Positions 1-10,804 of a stretch of 64,000 bases of DNA are shown piece by piece; the stretch's first letter is position 1, and every line of letters begins with the position of its first letter. A program made the translations under genes and the position numbers. This stretch comes from Streptomyces fulvorobeus (GTDB lineage Bacteria > Actinomycetota > Actinomycetes > Streptomycetales > Streptomycetaceae): contig NZ_BLWC01000001.1 in the NCBI RefSeq assembly GCF_013167895.1, positions 620,001-684,000 of the forward strand, written 5' to 3'. The notes beneath the pieces are model-generated. The model had not been told where the DNA came from. It searched no databases and saw nothing but the letters and a program-made list of their open reading frames with translations.

Positions 1-1445
1 ACGTCGAGAAGATCGGCTGGTTCGTGGAGGCGCTCTCACGCTTCGCCGCCGCGGCCACCGCCCTCGTACTGATCTGTGTCGGCCTCGTCCTCTACCTCCC
101 CGCACTCGGCGTGCTCGTCGCGGTCGCCATGCCGGTGCTGGCCCTGGCCGTGCTGCCCCTGCTCCCCCGCGCCACCCGGCGCGCCGACGTCCAGCGCGAG
201 AAGGCGGGCAAGGCGACGGAGCTGGCCTCCGACACGGTCGCCGGCCTGCGGGTGCTGCGCGGCATCGGCGGCGAGGAGCTCTTCCTCGGCCGCTACCGGC
301 GCGCGTCCCAGGAAGTCCGCGAGGCCGCGGTCCGCAGCGCGCGGATGTGGGCGCTGATCTCGGCGGTCCAGGTGCTGCTGCCGGGAATCCTGCTGATCTC
401 CCTGGTCGTGTACGGAGCGGCCCTGGCCCGGGACGGCCGCATCGAGGTGGGCCAGCTGGTCACCGTCTACAGCGCGGCGACGCTGATGCTGTTCCCGCTG
501 CGGCACGTCGAGGAGATCGCCATGGCGTACTCCTTCTCCCGGCCGTCCGCGCAGCGCGCGGTCCGGGTGCTGTCGCTGCACCGCAGCGCGCAGCCGTCCA
601 CGATCGAGGGCATGGCCCCGGCCGGCGACCTGTACGACCCGGCCACCGGTCTGATGGCTCCGCGGGGTCTGTTCACCGCGGTGGTCTGCGGCGATCCGGA
701 CGAGGCGGGCCGGCTGGCCGAACGGCTCGGCGGGCACGTGCAGACGAAGGACGACGCGTCGGGCGACGGCACCGCGCCGGCGCCGAAGGTGCCCTCCGTC
801 CTGCTCGGCGGCGTGGCGCTGGACGAACTGCCGCTGGACTTCGCCCGGGCGGCGGTGCTGGTGCAGGACAAGGACCCCATCCTCCTCTCGGGCACCCTGC
901 GCGAGCTGCTCGATGTGCCGTCCTCCGGTCTCGTGAGCGCCGGGGACGCCCTGGCGGCGGCCCAGTGCGGTGACGTGCTGGACGCGCTGGCACAGGCTTC
1001 GCCCGACACGGAGGGCGACCCGATGGGGACCCGGATCACGGAGCGCGGCCGTTCGCTCTCCGGGGGCCAGCGCCAGCGGCTCGCCCTGGCCCGTTCCCTG
1101 GTCACCGACCCGGAGGCACTGGTGCTCGACGAGCCGACGTCGGCCGTCGACTCGCACACGGAGGCGCGGGTGGCCGCCGGCATCAAGCGGCTGCGCCACG
1201 GGCGTACGACCGTGGCCTTCGCCTCGTCGCCGCTGCTGCTCGACCTCGCCGACCGGGTGGTGCTCGTGCACGGCGGCGCTGTCCTGGCTGTCGGTTCGCA
1301 CCGCGAGCTGCTGCGTGGCGAGCCCCGGTACCGGGCGGTCGTCACCCGCGAGACCGAGGACGAGATCCCGGCCCTGGCCGCTCGGGACGCATGCGTACAG
1401 GCCGCACGGGCCGACGGGACCGAGAAGATGGAGGAGAGGGCATGA
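1..1445 (+). CDS. ABC exporter half-transporter A (permease-ATPase fusion), 5' truncated
   Basis: The reading frame is already open at base 3, so the N-terminus lies outside the window. The visible part is the end of a type-1 exporter membrane domain with hydrophobic helices, followed by a nucleotide-binding domain. The ABC signature LSGGQRQR (nt ~1056-1079) and Walker B LVLDEPTS are intact. The Walker A position reads [11 protein letters not shown] and lacks the GKS/T needed to hold ATP phosphates, and the switch histidine is replaced (TVAFASSP). It therefore looks like the non-catalytic half of a heterodimer with the next gene, which overlaps it by 4 nt (ATGA). Substrate unknown; drug, lipid or peptide export is typical of the family. 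Confidence 0.9.
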   Translation, partial: VEKIGWFVEALSRFAAAATALVLICVGLVLYLPALGVLVAVAMPVLALAVLPLLPRATRRADVQREKAGKATELASDTVAGLRVLRGIGGEELFLGRYRRASQEVREAAVRSARMWALISAVQVLLPGILLISLVVYGAALARDGRIEVGQLVTVYSAATLMLFPLRHVEEIAMAYSFSRPSAQRAVRVLSLHRSAQPSTIEGMAPAGDLYDPATGLMAPRGLFTAVVCGDPDEAGRLAERLGGHVQTKDDASGDGTAPAPKVPSVLLGGVALDELPLDFARAAVLVQDKDPILLSGTLRELLDVPSSGLVSAGDALAAAQCGDVLDALAQASPDTEGDPMGTRITERGRSLSGGQRQRLALARSLVTDPEALVLDEPTSAVDSHTEARVAAGIKRLRHGRTTVAFASSPLLLDLADRVVLVHGGAVLAVGSHRELLRGEPRYRAVVTRETEDEIPALAARDACVQAARADGTEKMEERA

Positions 1446-3223
1446 TCGGCGTCGCACCACCGGCGTACGACCCGGCCGCCCCGGAGTCGGCGACGACCCT
1501 GCCGGTCGGCACACCGACGACCGTTCGCGGCTACGTCCGCGATCTGCTGCGGCGTCACCGCAAGCCGTTCGCGGTGCTCATCACGGTGAACGCGGTCGCG
1601 GTAATCGCCTCGATCACCGGTCCCTACCTGCTGGGCGGGCTGGTCGAGGACCTGTCGAACGGGGTCACGGAACTCCATCTGGAACGCACCGCGGCGGTGT
1701 TCGCCCTCGCCCTCGTCGTACAGACCGTGTTCACGCGGACCATGCGGCTGCGCGGGGCGATGCTCGGCGAGGAGATGCTCGCCGACCTGCGCGAGGACTT
1801 CCTCGTACGCTCGGTCGCGCTGCCCCCGGGCGTCCTGGAACGCGCCGGGACGGGCGATCTGCTGTCCCGGATCACCACGGACATCGACCGGCTGGCGAAC
1901 GCGATGCGCGAGGCCGTGCCGCAGCTGGCGATCGGTGTGGTGTGGGCGGGCCTGCTCCTCGGCGCGCTCACGGTGACGGCCCCGCCGCTGGCGCTGGCCG
2001 TCCTGATCGCCCTGCCGGTCCTGGTCGCCGGCTGTCGCTGGTACTTCCGGCGGGCGCCTTCGGCGTACCGCTCGGAGGCCGCCGGATACGCCTCCGTCGC
2101 GGCGATGCTCGCCGAGACCGTCGACGCGGGCCGCACCGTGGAGTCACACCGTCTGGGCGCCCGCCGGGTCGCGCTGTCGGACCGGCGGATCAAGGAGTGG
2201 ACCGCCTGGGAACGCTACACACTGTTCCTTCGCTCGGTGCTCTTCCCCGTCATCAACGCCACCTATGTGACGATCCTGGGCGCGGTGCTGATGTTCGGCG
2301 GCTGGTTCGTCCTGGAGGGCTGGCTCACGGTCGGTCAGCTGACGACGGGCGCGCTGCTGGCGCAGATGATGGTCGACCCGATCGGTCTCATCCTGCGCTG
2401 GTACGACGAGTTGCAGGTCGCCCAGGTCTCCCTGGCCCGGCTGGTCGGTGTGCGCGACATCGAGCCGGACGGCGGGGACGACACGATCGGCCCGGACGGT
2501 CGCGCGGTGCGGGCGGACGACGTCCACTTCGGCTACCGGGCCGGCGTCGACGTCCTGCACGAGGTGACTCTGGACGTGGCTCCGGGTACGCGTCTCGCGC
2601 TGGTCGGCCCGTCCGGGGCCGGCAAGTCCACGCTGGGCCGGCTGCTCGCCGGGATCTACGCACCGCGCACGGGTGACGTGACCCTGGGCGGAGCGGCGTT
2701 GTCCCGGATGACGGCCGAGCAGGTACGCCGGCACGTCGCCCTGGTCAACCAGGAGCACCACGTCTTCGTGGGTTCGCTGCGGGACAACCTGCTGCTGGCC
2801 CGTACCGGCGCCGACGACGCCGAGCTGTGGGCGTCGCTCGCCGCGGTCGACGCGGACGGCTGGGCGAAGGCCCTGGACAAGGGGCTGGACACGGAGGTCG
2901 GTTCGGGCGGGCTTGCGCTCACTCCGGCGCAGGCCCAGCAGATCGCGCTGGCCCGGCTGGTGCTCGCCGATCCGCACACGCTGGTGCTCGACGAGGCGAC
3001 CTCGCTGCTGGACCCGCGGGCGGCCAGGCATCTGGAGCGCTCGCTGGCCAGGGTCCTGGACGGCCGTACGGTGGTGGCCATCGCGCACCGGCTGCACACC
3101 GCGCACGACGCGGATGTGATCGCGGTCGTCGAGAGCGGCCGGATCAGCGAGCTGGGCAGCCACGACGAGCTGGTCGCGGCGGACGGCGCCTACGCGGCGC
3201 TGTGGCGGTCCTGGCACGGCTGA
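1442..3223 (+). CDS. ABC exporter half-transporter B (permease-ATPase fusion)
   Basis: A full-length type-1 exporter half (593 aa) with six membrane helices in residues ~35-320 and a nucleotide-binding domain after ~345. Walker A (VGPSGAGKS), Walker B (LVLDEATS) and the switch histidine (AIAHRL) are intact, but the signature LSGGQ is replaced by LTPAQAQQ. This complements subunit A: Walker A here plus the signature of A would form one complete ATP site, and the other site would be degenerate. The ATG at 1442 is chosen because it overlaps the upstream stop as ATGA and follows GGAGAGG; an in-frame start at 1391 would lie deep inside subunit A. Inner-membrane exporter; substrate not deducible. 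Confidence 0.93.
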   Translation: MIGVAPPAYDPAAPESATTLPVGTPTTVRGYVRDLLRRHRKPFAVLITVNAVAVIASITGPYLLGGLVEDLSNGVTELHLERTAAVFALALVVQTVFTRTMRLRGAMLGEEMLADLREDFLVRSVALPPGVLERAGTGDLLSRITTDIDRLANAMREAVPQLAIGVVWAGLLLGALTVTAPPLALAVLIALPVLVAGCRWYFRRAPSAYRSEAAGYASVAAMLAETVDAGRTVESHRLGARRVALSDRRIKEWTAWERYTLFLRSVLFPVINATYVTILGAVLMFGGWFVLEGWLTVGQLTTGALLAQMMVDPIGLILRWYDELQVAQVSLARLVGVRDIEPDGGDDTIGPDGRAVRADDVHFGYRAGVDVLHEVTLDVAPGTRLALVGPSGAGKSTLGRLLAGIYAPRTGDVTLGGAALSRMTAEQVRRHVALVNQEHHVFVGSLRDNLLLARTGADDAELWASLAAVDADGWAKALDKGLDTEVGSGGLALTPAQAQQIALARLVLADPHTLVLDEATSLLDPRAARHLERSLARVLDGRTVVAIAHRLHTAHDADVIAVVESGRISELGSHDELVAADGAYAALWRSWHG

Positions 3224-3254
3224 GCCGACCCCGCCGCACCCGGGCCGCACCCGC

Positions 3255-3315
3255 CCTGACGGTGGCGCCGGTGCTGTCGGCAGCGACCCGGATCGCTGCC
3301 GGCAGCACCGTCAGG
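3255..3315 (+). terminator. Stem-loop after ABC exporter
   Basis: CCTGACGGT (3255-3263) pairs with ACCGTCAGG (3307-3315). Inside it, GGTGCTG..CGGCAGCGA pairs with its complement with one mismatch around a 6-nt loop. There is no T tract, as usual for Streptomyces terminators. It lies 31 nt after the exporter stop. Confidence 0.6.
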
Positions 3316-3415
3316 AGGCGAACTCGGATGCCTCCGGTAAGGATGAGAAGTGACCCACCCGGAATAAGGGGCAGGTGAGGACAGGACCGCGTAGGACCGA
3401 GAAGGGACGCACACC

Positions 3416-4777
3416 GTGGCACGACCCAGGATTCTCGTTGTCGGCGCCGGCTTCGCCGGCGTCGAGTGCGTACGCCGACTGGAACGCAGGCTGACCCCCG
3501 GAGAAGCGGAGATCACCCTTGTCACCCCGTTCTCGTACCAGCTCTACCTGCCACTCCTCCCACAGGTCGCCGCCGGCGTACTGACCCCCCAGTCGGTCGC
3601 CGTCTCGCTGCGCCGCAGCCGCCGCCACCGCACCCGGATCGTGCCGGGCGGGGCCATCGGAGTGGACACCGACGCGAAGGTCTGCGTCGTCCGTAAGATC
3701 ACTGACGAGATCGTGAACGAGCCGTACGACTACATCGTGCTCGCCGCGGGCAGCGTCACCCGGACCTTCGACATCCCCGGACTCGTCGAGCACGCGCGGG
3801 GGATGAAGACCCTCGCCGAGGCCGCCTACATCCGCGACCACGTGATCGCCCAGCTCGATCTGGCCGATGCCAGCCAGGACGAGGAGGAGCGGGCCTCACG
3901 GCTCCAGTTCGTGGTGGTCGGCGGCGGGTACGCGGGTACGGAGACCGCGGCCTGTCTGCAACGGCTCACCACCAGCGCGCTCAGGCACTATCCGAGGCTC
4001 GATCCCAAGCTCATCAAGTGGCATCTGATCGACATCGCCCCGAAGCTCATGCCCGAACTCGGGGACAAGCTGGGCCGGGACGCCATGAAGATCCTGCGCA
4101 GGCGCGGGATCGAGGTCTCGCTCGGCGTCTCGATCGCCGAGGCGACCGCGGAGCGGGTGACGTTCACCGACGGCAGGGTCCTGCCCTGCCGCACGCTGAT
4201 CTGGACGGCGGGCGTCGCCGCCAGCCCGCTGATCGCCACCCTCGGCGCGGAGACGGTACGCGGCCGCCTCGCCGTGACGCCCGAGCTCTCCCTGCGCGGC
4301 TCGGACGGGGTCTTCGCCCTCGGCGACGCCGCCGCGGTGCCCGATCTGGCGAAGGGCGACGGCGCGGTGTGCCCGCCCACGGCCCAGCACGCCCTGCGCC
4401 AGGGCCGCACCGTGGCCGACAACCTGATCGCGTCCCTGCGCGGCACGCCGCTGGCGCGGTACGAGCACAAGGACCTCGGTCTCGTCGTCGACCTCGGTGG
4501 CCGGGACGCCGTCTCCAAGCCGCTCGGCATCGAGCTGAAGGGTCTCCCCGCCCAGGCGGTGGCCCGCGGCTATCACTGGTCGGCGCTGCGGACGAACGTC
4601 GCCAAGACCCGGGTCATGACGAACTGGATGCTGAACGCCATCGCCGGAGACGACTTCGTACGGACCGGTTTCCAGCTCCGCAGTCCGGCGACGCTGAAGG
4701 ACTTCGAGTACACCGACACCTATCTCACGCCGGAGCAGGTCCGCGAGCACACGGCCGCGACCGTGATCCGCCACTGA
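3416..4777 (+). CDS. NAD(P)/FAD-dependent oxidoreductase, NDH-2 type
   Basis: A 453-aa flavoprotein of the type II NADH dehydrogenase family, expected at the inner face of the membrane passing electrons from NADH to quinone without pumping protons. The N-terminal FAD-binding Rossmann motif is VVGAGFAG (residues ~8-15), a second dinucleotide motif VVVGGGYAGTE sits near residue 165, and the family C-terminal FAD motif VFALGDAA near 299. The GTG start follows GAGAAGGGA at suitable spacing. The gene stands alone between a terminator-like hairpin and a convergent DNA ligase. A physiological acceptor other than menaquinone cannot be excluded. Confidence 0.87.
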   Translation: MARPRILVVGAGFAGVECVRRLERRLTPGEAEITLVTPFSYQLYLPLLPQVAAGVLTPQSVAVSLRRSRRHRTRIVPGGAIGVDTDAKVCVVRKITDEIVNEPYDYIVLAAGSVTRTFDIPGLVEHARGMKTLAEAAYIRDHVIAQLDLADASQDEEERASRLQFVVVGGGYAGTETAACLQRLTTSALRHYPRLDPKLIKWHLIDIAPKLMPELGDKLGRDAMKILRRRGIEVSLGVSIAEATAERVTFTDGRVLPCRTLIWTAGVAASPLIATLGAETVRGRLAVTPELSLRGSDGVFALGDAAAVPDLAKGDGAVCPPTAQHALRQGRTVADNLIASLRGTPLARYEHKDLGLVVDLGGRDAVSKPLGIELKGLPAQAVARGYHWSALRTNVAKTRVMTNWMLNAIAGDDFVRTGFQLRSPATLKDFEYTDTYLTPEQVREHTAATVIRH

Positions 4778-4808
4778 CGCCGTACCAGCGCGTGTGGTGA
4801 AAGTCCCG

Positions 4809-4849
4809 CTCTCCCGGCGGACCCGGTTCGCTCAGGTCCGCCGGGAGAG
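4809..4849. terminator. Bidirectional terminator between NDH-2 gene and lig
   Basis: A perfect 15-bp inverted repeat (4809-4823 with 4835-4849) around an 11-nt loop. The loop contains the stop codon of the convergent ligase gene and the right arm is part of its coding end, so one hairpin can serve both genes. Confidence 0.75.
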
Positions 4850-6367
4850 GACCGTCTCGACGGTGTCCGCCTCCTGGGGCCGCTTGTCCTCGCGGTAGCG
4901 CAGGACCCGGGCGAACCGCAGCGTGACACCGGCCGGGTAGCGGGTGGAGCGCTGGAGGCCGTCGTAGGCGATCTCGACGACGAGTTCCGGGCGTACGGTC
5001 ACCACGTGGCCGTCGTCGCCGGTGGACAGTTCGCCCAGGCGTTCGGTCTGCCAGGCGAGCATGGTGTCGGTGAGCCCTTTGAAGGTCTTGCCGAGCATCA
5101 CGTACGAGCCGTCCGGCCCGCGCGCTCCGAGGTGCAGGTTGGAGAGCTTCCCGCTCCGCCGCCCGTGCCCCCATTCGGCCGCGAGCACGACGAGGTCCAG
5201 GGTGTGCACCGGCTTCACCTTCAGCCAGGAGGCCCCGCGCCGGCCCGCGCTGTAGGGCGCGTCAAGCTTCTTGATCACCACGCCCTCGTGCCCCAGCGCC
5301 AGCGTGGTGGCCAGGAACGCGTCGGCGGCCTCGCGCGTACCTGCGTCGGCCGGGTCCGCGGCGAGCACCCGGCGGACGCGCATCCGCTCCGGAACGAGTC
5401 CGGCCAGCGCGGCGTGACGTTCGGTGAAGGGCAGGTCGAGGAGGTCACGGCCGTCGACCGACAGCGCGTCGAAGAAGACGGGTACGACGGGCACGGTGGC
5501 CGCCGCCCCGGCGACATCGCGCCGCGAGCCCACCCGGGCGGCGGTCTCCTGGAAGGGGCGGGGCCGGCCGTCCGCGCCGAGCGCGATCACCTCACCGTCG
5601 AGGATGAACCGCTCACCGGGGAAGTCCCGTACCGCCGCGGCGATTTCCGGCAGTCGCCCGGTGATGTCGTCGAGCGTCCGGGTGTACAGGCGGACCTCGT
5701 CGCCGTCCCTGTGTACCTGGACGCGGATGCCGTCGAGCTTCTCCTCGACGACGCAGGGCCCCAGCTTGCCGAGCGCCTCGATGACCGATCCCGCGGTGTG
5801 CGCGAGCATCGGCAGGACGGGGCGGCCCACGGTCAGCCGGAACGCGCCGAGCGCCTCCGGCCCGCGCGCCAGCAGCTCCCGGGCGACCGCCTGCAACGAA
5901 CCGGCGAGCATCACCGCCCGCCGTACGTCCTCGGGCGGCGCACCGGCGGCCCGGGCGAGTGCGTCGGCGGCGACGGCGTCCAGGGCGCCCTGACGCACCT
6001 CACCGGTGAGCAGGGCCCGCAGGAAACGCTGCTCGTCGGCGGTGGCGGCACCGAGGAGCCGCTGGAGGCGTGCGCGGCGGCCGGCCTGGGAACCCGCGCC
6101 CGACATCGCTCCGACGGCCGTCAGCTCGGCGTTCACCTCCGCCACGGCGAGGGAGGGCTCGGCGGCGGGCGGCACCGGGTCGCCCAGCGTGCTCCAGCCG
6201 ATGCCGAGCCGCCCCTGCGGAAGGCGGCCTGAGAGGTAGGGGATGACGATCGGGACGTCCTGCGGTGCGGTGTCCCGGAACAGGTCGGCCAGCAGGGCGA
6301 CCTTCCGGGACCGGGCCGAGGTCGCGGCGACTTCCAGGGACACACGGGCGAGCCGGGCAAGCAGCAT
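4832..6367 (-). CDS. lig: ATP-dependent DNA ligase
   Basis: A 511-aa ATP-dependent ligase of the archaeal/mycobacterial LigB type. The adenylation motif EEKLDGIR puts the nucleotide-accepting lysine at residue 210, and later motifs such as FILDGE, EGVVIKKL and SWLKVKP are in order. An N-terminal DNA-binding domain of ~200 residues precedes the catalytic core, followed by an OB fold. Size matches the actinobacterial family. It is additional to the essential NAD-dependent LigA and is probably used in repair. No Ku or LigD partner is adjacent. Transcribed alone toward the shared terminator. Confidence 0.92.
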   Translation of the reverse strand: MLLARLARVSLEVAATSARSRKVALLADLFRDTAPQDVPIVIPYLSGRLPQGRLGIGWSTLGDPVPPAAEPSLAVAEVNAELTAVGAMSGAGSQAGRRARLQRLLGAATADEQRFLRALLTGEVRQGALDAVAADALARAAGAPPEDVRRAVMLAGSLQAVARELLARGPEALGAFRLTVGRPVLPMLAHTAGSVIEALGKLGPCVVEEKLDGIRVQVHRDGDEVRLYTRTLDDITGRLPEIAAAVRDFPGERFILDGEVIALGADGRPRPFQETAARVGSRRDVAGAAATVPVVPVFFDALSVDGRDLLDLPFTERHAALAGLVPERMRVRRVLAADPADAGTREAADAFLATTLALGHEGVVIKKLDAPYSAGRRGASWLKVKPVHTLDLVVLAAEWGHGRRSGKLSNLHLGARGPDGSYVMLGKTFKGLTDTMLAWQTERLGELSTGDDGHVVTVRPELVVEIAYDGLQRSTRYPAGVTLRFARVLRYREDKRPQEADTVETVLSRRT

Positions 6368-6436
6368 GCAGTCATGGTCCTACGGCTCGCCGCCCGCCGC
6401 TCGCCCGGTACGGGCAGAGGGCGGGCGGGCGGACCG

Positions 6437-7226
6437 TCAGATGACGTTGAGGGCGGCGGCGCCGCCCACTCCCCGAGCAGCATGAAGGCCGGCATCAGCA
6501 CGTTCAGCTCCACCCAGCTGCCGGCCCTGAACCGCATCATCCTGGGCGGTCCGATCGGGTACCAGCGCCTGCGCCCCAGCGGGATCGGCCACAGGATCGG
6601 GCAGCCGGAGACGGTCAGCGCGTCACCGATGTCGTGGACGAGCGCTCCCAGGACGATGGGCAGTCCGAGCCACAGGTACTCCTGGCCCGGGGCGGTGAAC
6701 AGCCAGTCGGAGCCGTTGCCCGCCTTGTCCAGGACACCGGCCAGAATCCAGGCACTGGTCGCCCCAGGAGCCACACCAGGACGTCGCTGGACATCCGCGC
6801 GGCCCGCCACAGCAGTCCTTCGACGGCGAGCACCAGGTGGACGAAGAGGAGCGCCAGGACCGCCCACCGGCCGCCGGTGACCGCCGCCGCCGAGGCGCCG
6901 GCGCCGATCAGCACGGCCCACAGCCAGGTGTGGGTCAGGGTCCGGTGGCCGCCGCTCCTGCGCGGGTCGCCGGGTCCCCTGGTCGCCTTGTAGACGGCGC
7001 ACGAGAGTTTCTCGGTGATCCCGCACAGGCCCTTGGAGATCGGCCCGAAGGCCCGCGAGATGGTCGCGGACTTGTGGTCGAGGTCGGGGGCGAGCGCGGC
7101 GCCCGCGCAGATCAGGGCGCCCACGACCAGGACGGGCCAGGGCATCGGCCGGCCGGCGGCCGCGGCCGCCGCGCCCACCCCCAGCCAGGCCGCTGCCCCT
7201 GACAGAGAGTGTGCCGGTCCCATCAT
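6437..7226 (-). CDS. Membrane-bound metal-dependent hydrolase (YdjM-like), two frameshifts
   Basis: Starts MMGPAHSLSG and carries the family metal motifs GPAHS, PDLDH and GHRTLTH within several hydrophobic helices. The frame breaks near 6762-6765, where the next frame continues with ATSAWILAGVLDK, and again near 6471-6475, where another frame ends GGAAALNVI. Restoring one base at each place gives an uninterrupted protein of about 263 aa ending at 6437. Both gaps sit in short C/G runs, so sequence error is more likely than decay. The related YdjM/YfhO-type proteins are predicted inner-membrane hydrolases of unknown substrate. Divergent from the helicase gene. Confidence 0.75.
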
Positions 7227-7363
7227 GGTCGTTCCGCCCCCGTAGATCCTGCATGGCCATGGCCCGTACGGGACGGCCGAGTTGCGTGGGCAGCGTACCG
7301 CCCGTGATCTTCAGCTGATCGTCCGGTTCCCTCATCCGGGCGGAAGACAGGCAAGATGGGGGC

Positions 7364-9875
7364 GTGACCCTCATCGATCAGCTGCCCCCGACCGCCGACC
7401 CGGACGCCCTCTTCGAGGCGTTCTCGTCATGGACCGAAACCCAGGGCATCACCCTCTATCCGGCTCAGGAGGAGGCGCTGATCGAGGTGGTCTCCGGGGC
7501 GAACGTGATCCTTTCCACGCCCACGGGGTCGGGGAAGAGTCTGGTCGCCGCCGGGGCACACTTCACGGCTCTGGCCCAGGACAAGGTCACCTTCTACACC
7601 GCGCCGATCAAGGCGCTGGTCTCGGAGAAGTTCTTCGACCTGTGCAAGCTCTTCGGCACGGAGAACGTCGGCATGCTGACCGGCGACGCCTCGGTCAACG
7701 CCGACGCCCCGGTCATCTGCTGCACCGCCGAGGTACTGGCCTCGATCGCGCTGCGCGACGGCAGGTACGCCGACGTCGGCCAGGTCGTGATGGACGAGTT
7801 CCACTTCTACGCGGAGCAGGACCGCGGCTGGGCCTGGCAGATCCCTATCCTGGAGCTGCCGCAGGCCCAGTTCGTGCTGATGTCGGCGACGCTCGGCGAC
7901 GTCGCGATGTTCGAGAAGGACCTCACGCGCCGCACCGGCCGCCCCACCTCGGTGGTGCGCTCGGCCAGCCGGCCCGTCCCGCTCAGTTACGAGTACCGGC
8001 TGACGCCGATCACCGAGACGCTCACCGAACTGCTCGACACCCGCCAGGCCCCCGTCTACATCGTGCACTTCACCCAGGCGGCGGCCGTCGAGCGGGCGCA
8101 GTCCCTGATGAGCATCAACATGTGCACCAAGGAGGAGAAGGAGAAGATCGCCGACCTGATCGGCAGCTTCCGCTTCACCACCAAGTTCGGCCAGAACCTC
8201 TCACGTTACGTACGCCACGGCATCGGCGTGCACCACGCGGGGATGCTGCCCAAGTACCGCCGTCTGGTGGAGAAGCTCGCCCAGGCGGGGCTGCTGAAGG
8301 TGATCTGCGGTACGGACACCCTCGGCGTCGGCGTCAACGTCCCCATCCGCACCGTGCTGTTCACCGCCCTCACCAAGTACGACGGCACACGGGTCCGCAC
8401 GCTGCGCGCCCGGGAGTTCCACCAGATCGCCGGCCGTGCCGGGCGGGCCGGGTTCGACACGGCGGGCTTCGTCGTCGCCCAGGCCCCGAGCACGTCATCG
8501 AGAACGAGAAGGCCGTCAAGAAGGCGGGCGACGACGTGAAGAAGAAGCGCAAGGTGGTCCGCAAGAAGGCCCCGAGGGCTTCGTCGCGTGGTCGGAGACC
8601 ACCTTCGACAAGCTGATCCAGTCCGATCCGGAGCCGCTGACCTCGCGCTTCCGGGTCACGCACACGATGCTGCTCTCCGTGATCGCACGCCCCGGCAACG
8701 CCTTCGAGGCCATGCGGCACCTGCTGGAGGACAACCACGAGCCGCGCAGGGCGCAGCTGCGTCACATCAGGCGGGCCATCGCCATCTACCGCTCGCTGCT
8801 CGACGGCGGTGTGGTGGAGCAGCTGGAGAAGCCGGACGCCGAGGGCCGGATCGTACGGCTGACCGTCGACCTCCAGCAGAACTTCGCGCTGAACCAGCCG
8901 CTGTCCACGTTCGCGCTGGCCTCGTTCGACCTGCTGGACGTCGAGTCACCGTCGTACGCCCTGGACATGGTCTCGGTCGTCGAGTCCACCCTGGACGACC
9001 CCCGGCAGATCCTCGCCGCCCAGCAGAACAAGGCGCGGGGTGAGGCGGTCGGGCAGATGAAGGCGGACGGGATCGAGTACGAGGAGCGGATGGAGCTCCT
9101 CCAGGACGTCACCTACCCGAAGCCGCTGAGCGAGCTGCTGTGGCACGCGTACGAGGTGTACCGCACGAGCCACCCGTGGGTCGGCGACCACCCGGTGTCG
9201 CCGAAGTCGGTGGTCCGGGACATGTACGAACGGGCCATGACCTTCACGGAGTTCACCTCGCACTACGAGCTGGCACGTACGGAGGGCATCGTCCTGCGCT
9301 ATCTGGCGGGCGCGTACAAGGCACTTGAGCACACCATCCCGGACGACCTGAAGTCGGAGGACCTGGAGGATCTGACCGCCTGGCTCGGCGAGCTGGTGCG
9401 CCAGGTGGACTCCAGCCTGCTGGACGAGTGGGAGCAGCTCGCCAACCCGGAGGTGGAGACCGCCGAGCAGGCGCAGGAGCGGGCGGACGAGGTCAAGCCG
9501 GTCACGGCGAACGCGCGCGCCTTCCGGGTCCTGGTCCGCAACGCGATGTTCCGCCGGGTGGAGCTGGCCGCACTGGACCGGGTCCGCGAGCTCGGTGAGC
9601 TGGACGGCGGGTCGGGCTGGGACGAGGACGCCTGGGGCGAGGCGATGGACGGGTACTGGGACGCGCACGAGGAGCTGGGCACCGGTCCCGACGCCCGGGG
9701 GCCGAAACTGCTGAAGATCGACGAGGACCGGGAGCACGGTCTGTGGCGGGTCTGGCAGGCTTTCGCCGATCCGGCGGGGGACCACGACTGGGGCATCAGC
9801 GCCGAGGTCGACCTGGCCGCTTCCGACGAGGAGGGCCGGGCGGTCGTCCGGGTCACCTCCGTGGGTCAGCTGTGA
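7364..9875 (+). CDS. DEAD/DEAH-box helicase with DUF3516 C-terminus, two frameshifts
   Basis: Superfamily 2 helicase. Walker A is STPTGSGKS (residues ~51-58), the DEAD-like box MDEFHFY near 143, motif III MSATLGD, and motif [15 protein letters not shown]. The frame breaks at 8484-8489 and at 8570-8575; in each case GGCCCCGAG becomes in-frame if a second G is restored (CCCCGGAG). The joined product is about 837 aa, and between the breaks a lysine-rich linker ([12 protein letters not shown]) is read. The C-terminal half ([13 protein letters not shown] onward) matches the DUF3516 region found with actinobacterial helicases. Likely an RNA/DNA helicase; function in the cell is not established by sequence. 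Confidence 0.82.
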
Positions 9876-9908
9876 CCTGAACCGCCTTCGAGAGTGGAGA
9901 CGAACCGT

Positions 9909-10781
9909 ATGACGAACCCGGCCGAGCGTCTGGTCGACCTGCTCGACCTGGAGCGGATCGAGGTGAACATCTTCCGGGGCCGCAGCCCGCAGGAGTCCCT
10001 CCAGCGGGTCTTCGGCGGCCAGGTCGCCGGGCAGGCGCTGGTGGCGGCGGGCCGCACCACCGACGGCGACCGCCCGGTCCACTCGCTGCACGCCTACTTC
10101 CTGCGGCCCGGACGTCCCGGGGTGCCGATCGTGTACCAGGTGGAGCGGGTTCGGGACGGCCGGTCCTTCACCACCCGCCGGGTCACGGCCGTGCAGGAGG
10201 GCCGGACGATCTTCAATCTGACGGCCTCGTTCCACCGTCCGGAGGAGGGCGGCTTCGAGCACCAGCTGCCGCCGGCCCGCGTGGTCCCGGACCCGGACGA
10301 GCTGCCGGCCGTCGCCGATGAGGTACGCGAGCACCTGGGCGCGCTGCCGGAGGCGCTGGAGCGGATGGCCAGGCGCCAGCCCTTCGACATCCGTTACGTG
10401 GACCGGCTGCGCTGGACGCAGGAGGAGATCAAGGACGCGGACCCGCGCAGCGCGGTGTGGATGCGGGCGGTCGGCCCGCTGGGCGACGACCCGCTCGTGC
10501 ACACCTGCGCGCTGACGTACGCGAGCGATATGACGCTGCTGGACGCGGTGCGTATTCCGGTGGAGCCGCTGTGGGGGCCGCGCGGTTTCGACATGGCGTC
10601 GCTTGACCACGCGATGTGGTTCCACCGGCCGTTCCGGGCGGACGAGTGGTTCCTGTACGACCAGGAGTCCCCGATCGCGACGGGCGGCCGCGGGCTGGCC
10701 CGGGGCCGTATCTACGACCGCGAGGGCCAGTTGCTCGTGTCGGTGGTGCAGGAGGGGCTGTTCCGGCGGCTCGACGCGTAG
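9909..10781 (+). CDS. tesB: Acyl-CoA thioesterase II
   Basis: A 290-aa double hot-dog-fold thioesterase, hydrolysing medium/long acyl-CoA to free fatty acid and CoA in the cytosol. Family features are FGGQVAGQAL near the N-terminus, HSLHAYFLRPG in the first domain, SLDHAMWFHRPFRADEW in the second, and the end region RGLARGRIYDREG. The ATG at 9909 has GGAGA 8 nt before it; a GTG at 9894 is possible but would include that ribosome-binding sequence. It follows the helicase gene by 33 nt and may be co-transcribed. Confidence 0.93.
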   Translation: MTNPAERLVDLLDLERIEVNIFRGRSPQESLQRVFGGQVAGQALVAAGRTTDGDRPVHSLHAYFLRPGRPGVPIVYQVERVRDGRSFTTRRVTAVQEGRTIFNLTASFHRPEEGGFEHQLPPARVVPDPDELPAVADEVREHLGALPEALERMARRQPFDIRYVDRLRWTQEEIKDADPRSAVWMRAVGPLGDDPLVHTCALTYASDMTLLDAVRIPVEPLWGPRGFDMASLDHAMWFHRPFRADEWFLYDQESPIATGGRGLARGRIYDREGQLLVSVVQEGLFRRLDA

Positions 10782-10804
10782 GACGTCCTGGGACGCCGTA
10801 CGGC

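Noticed and set aside
8436..9875. Separate downstream gene with its own start after the helicase
   Set aside because: Its first ~50 residues are out-of-frame shadow; restoring two bases joins it to the helicase without a gap.
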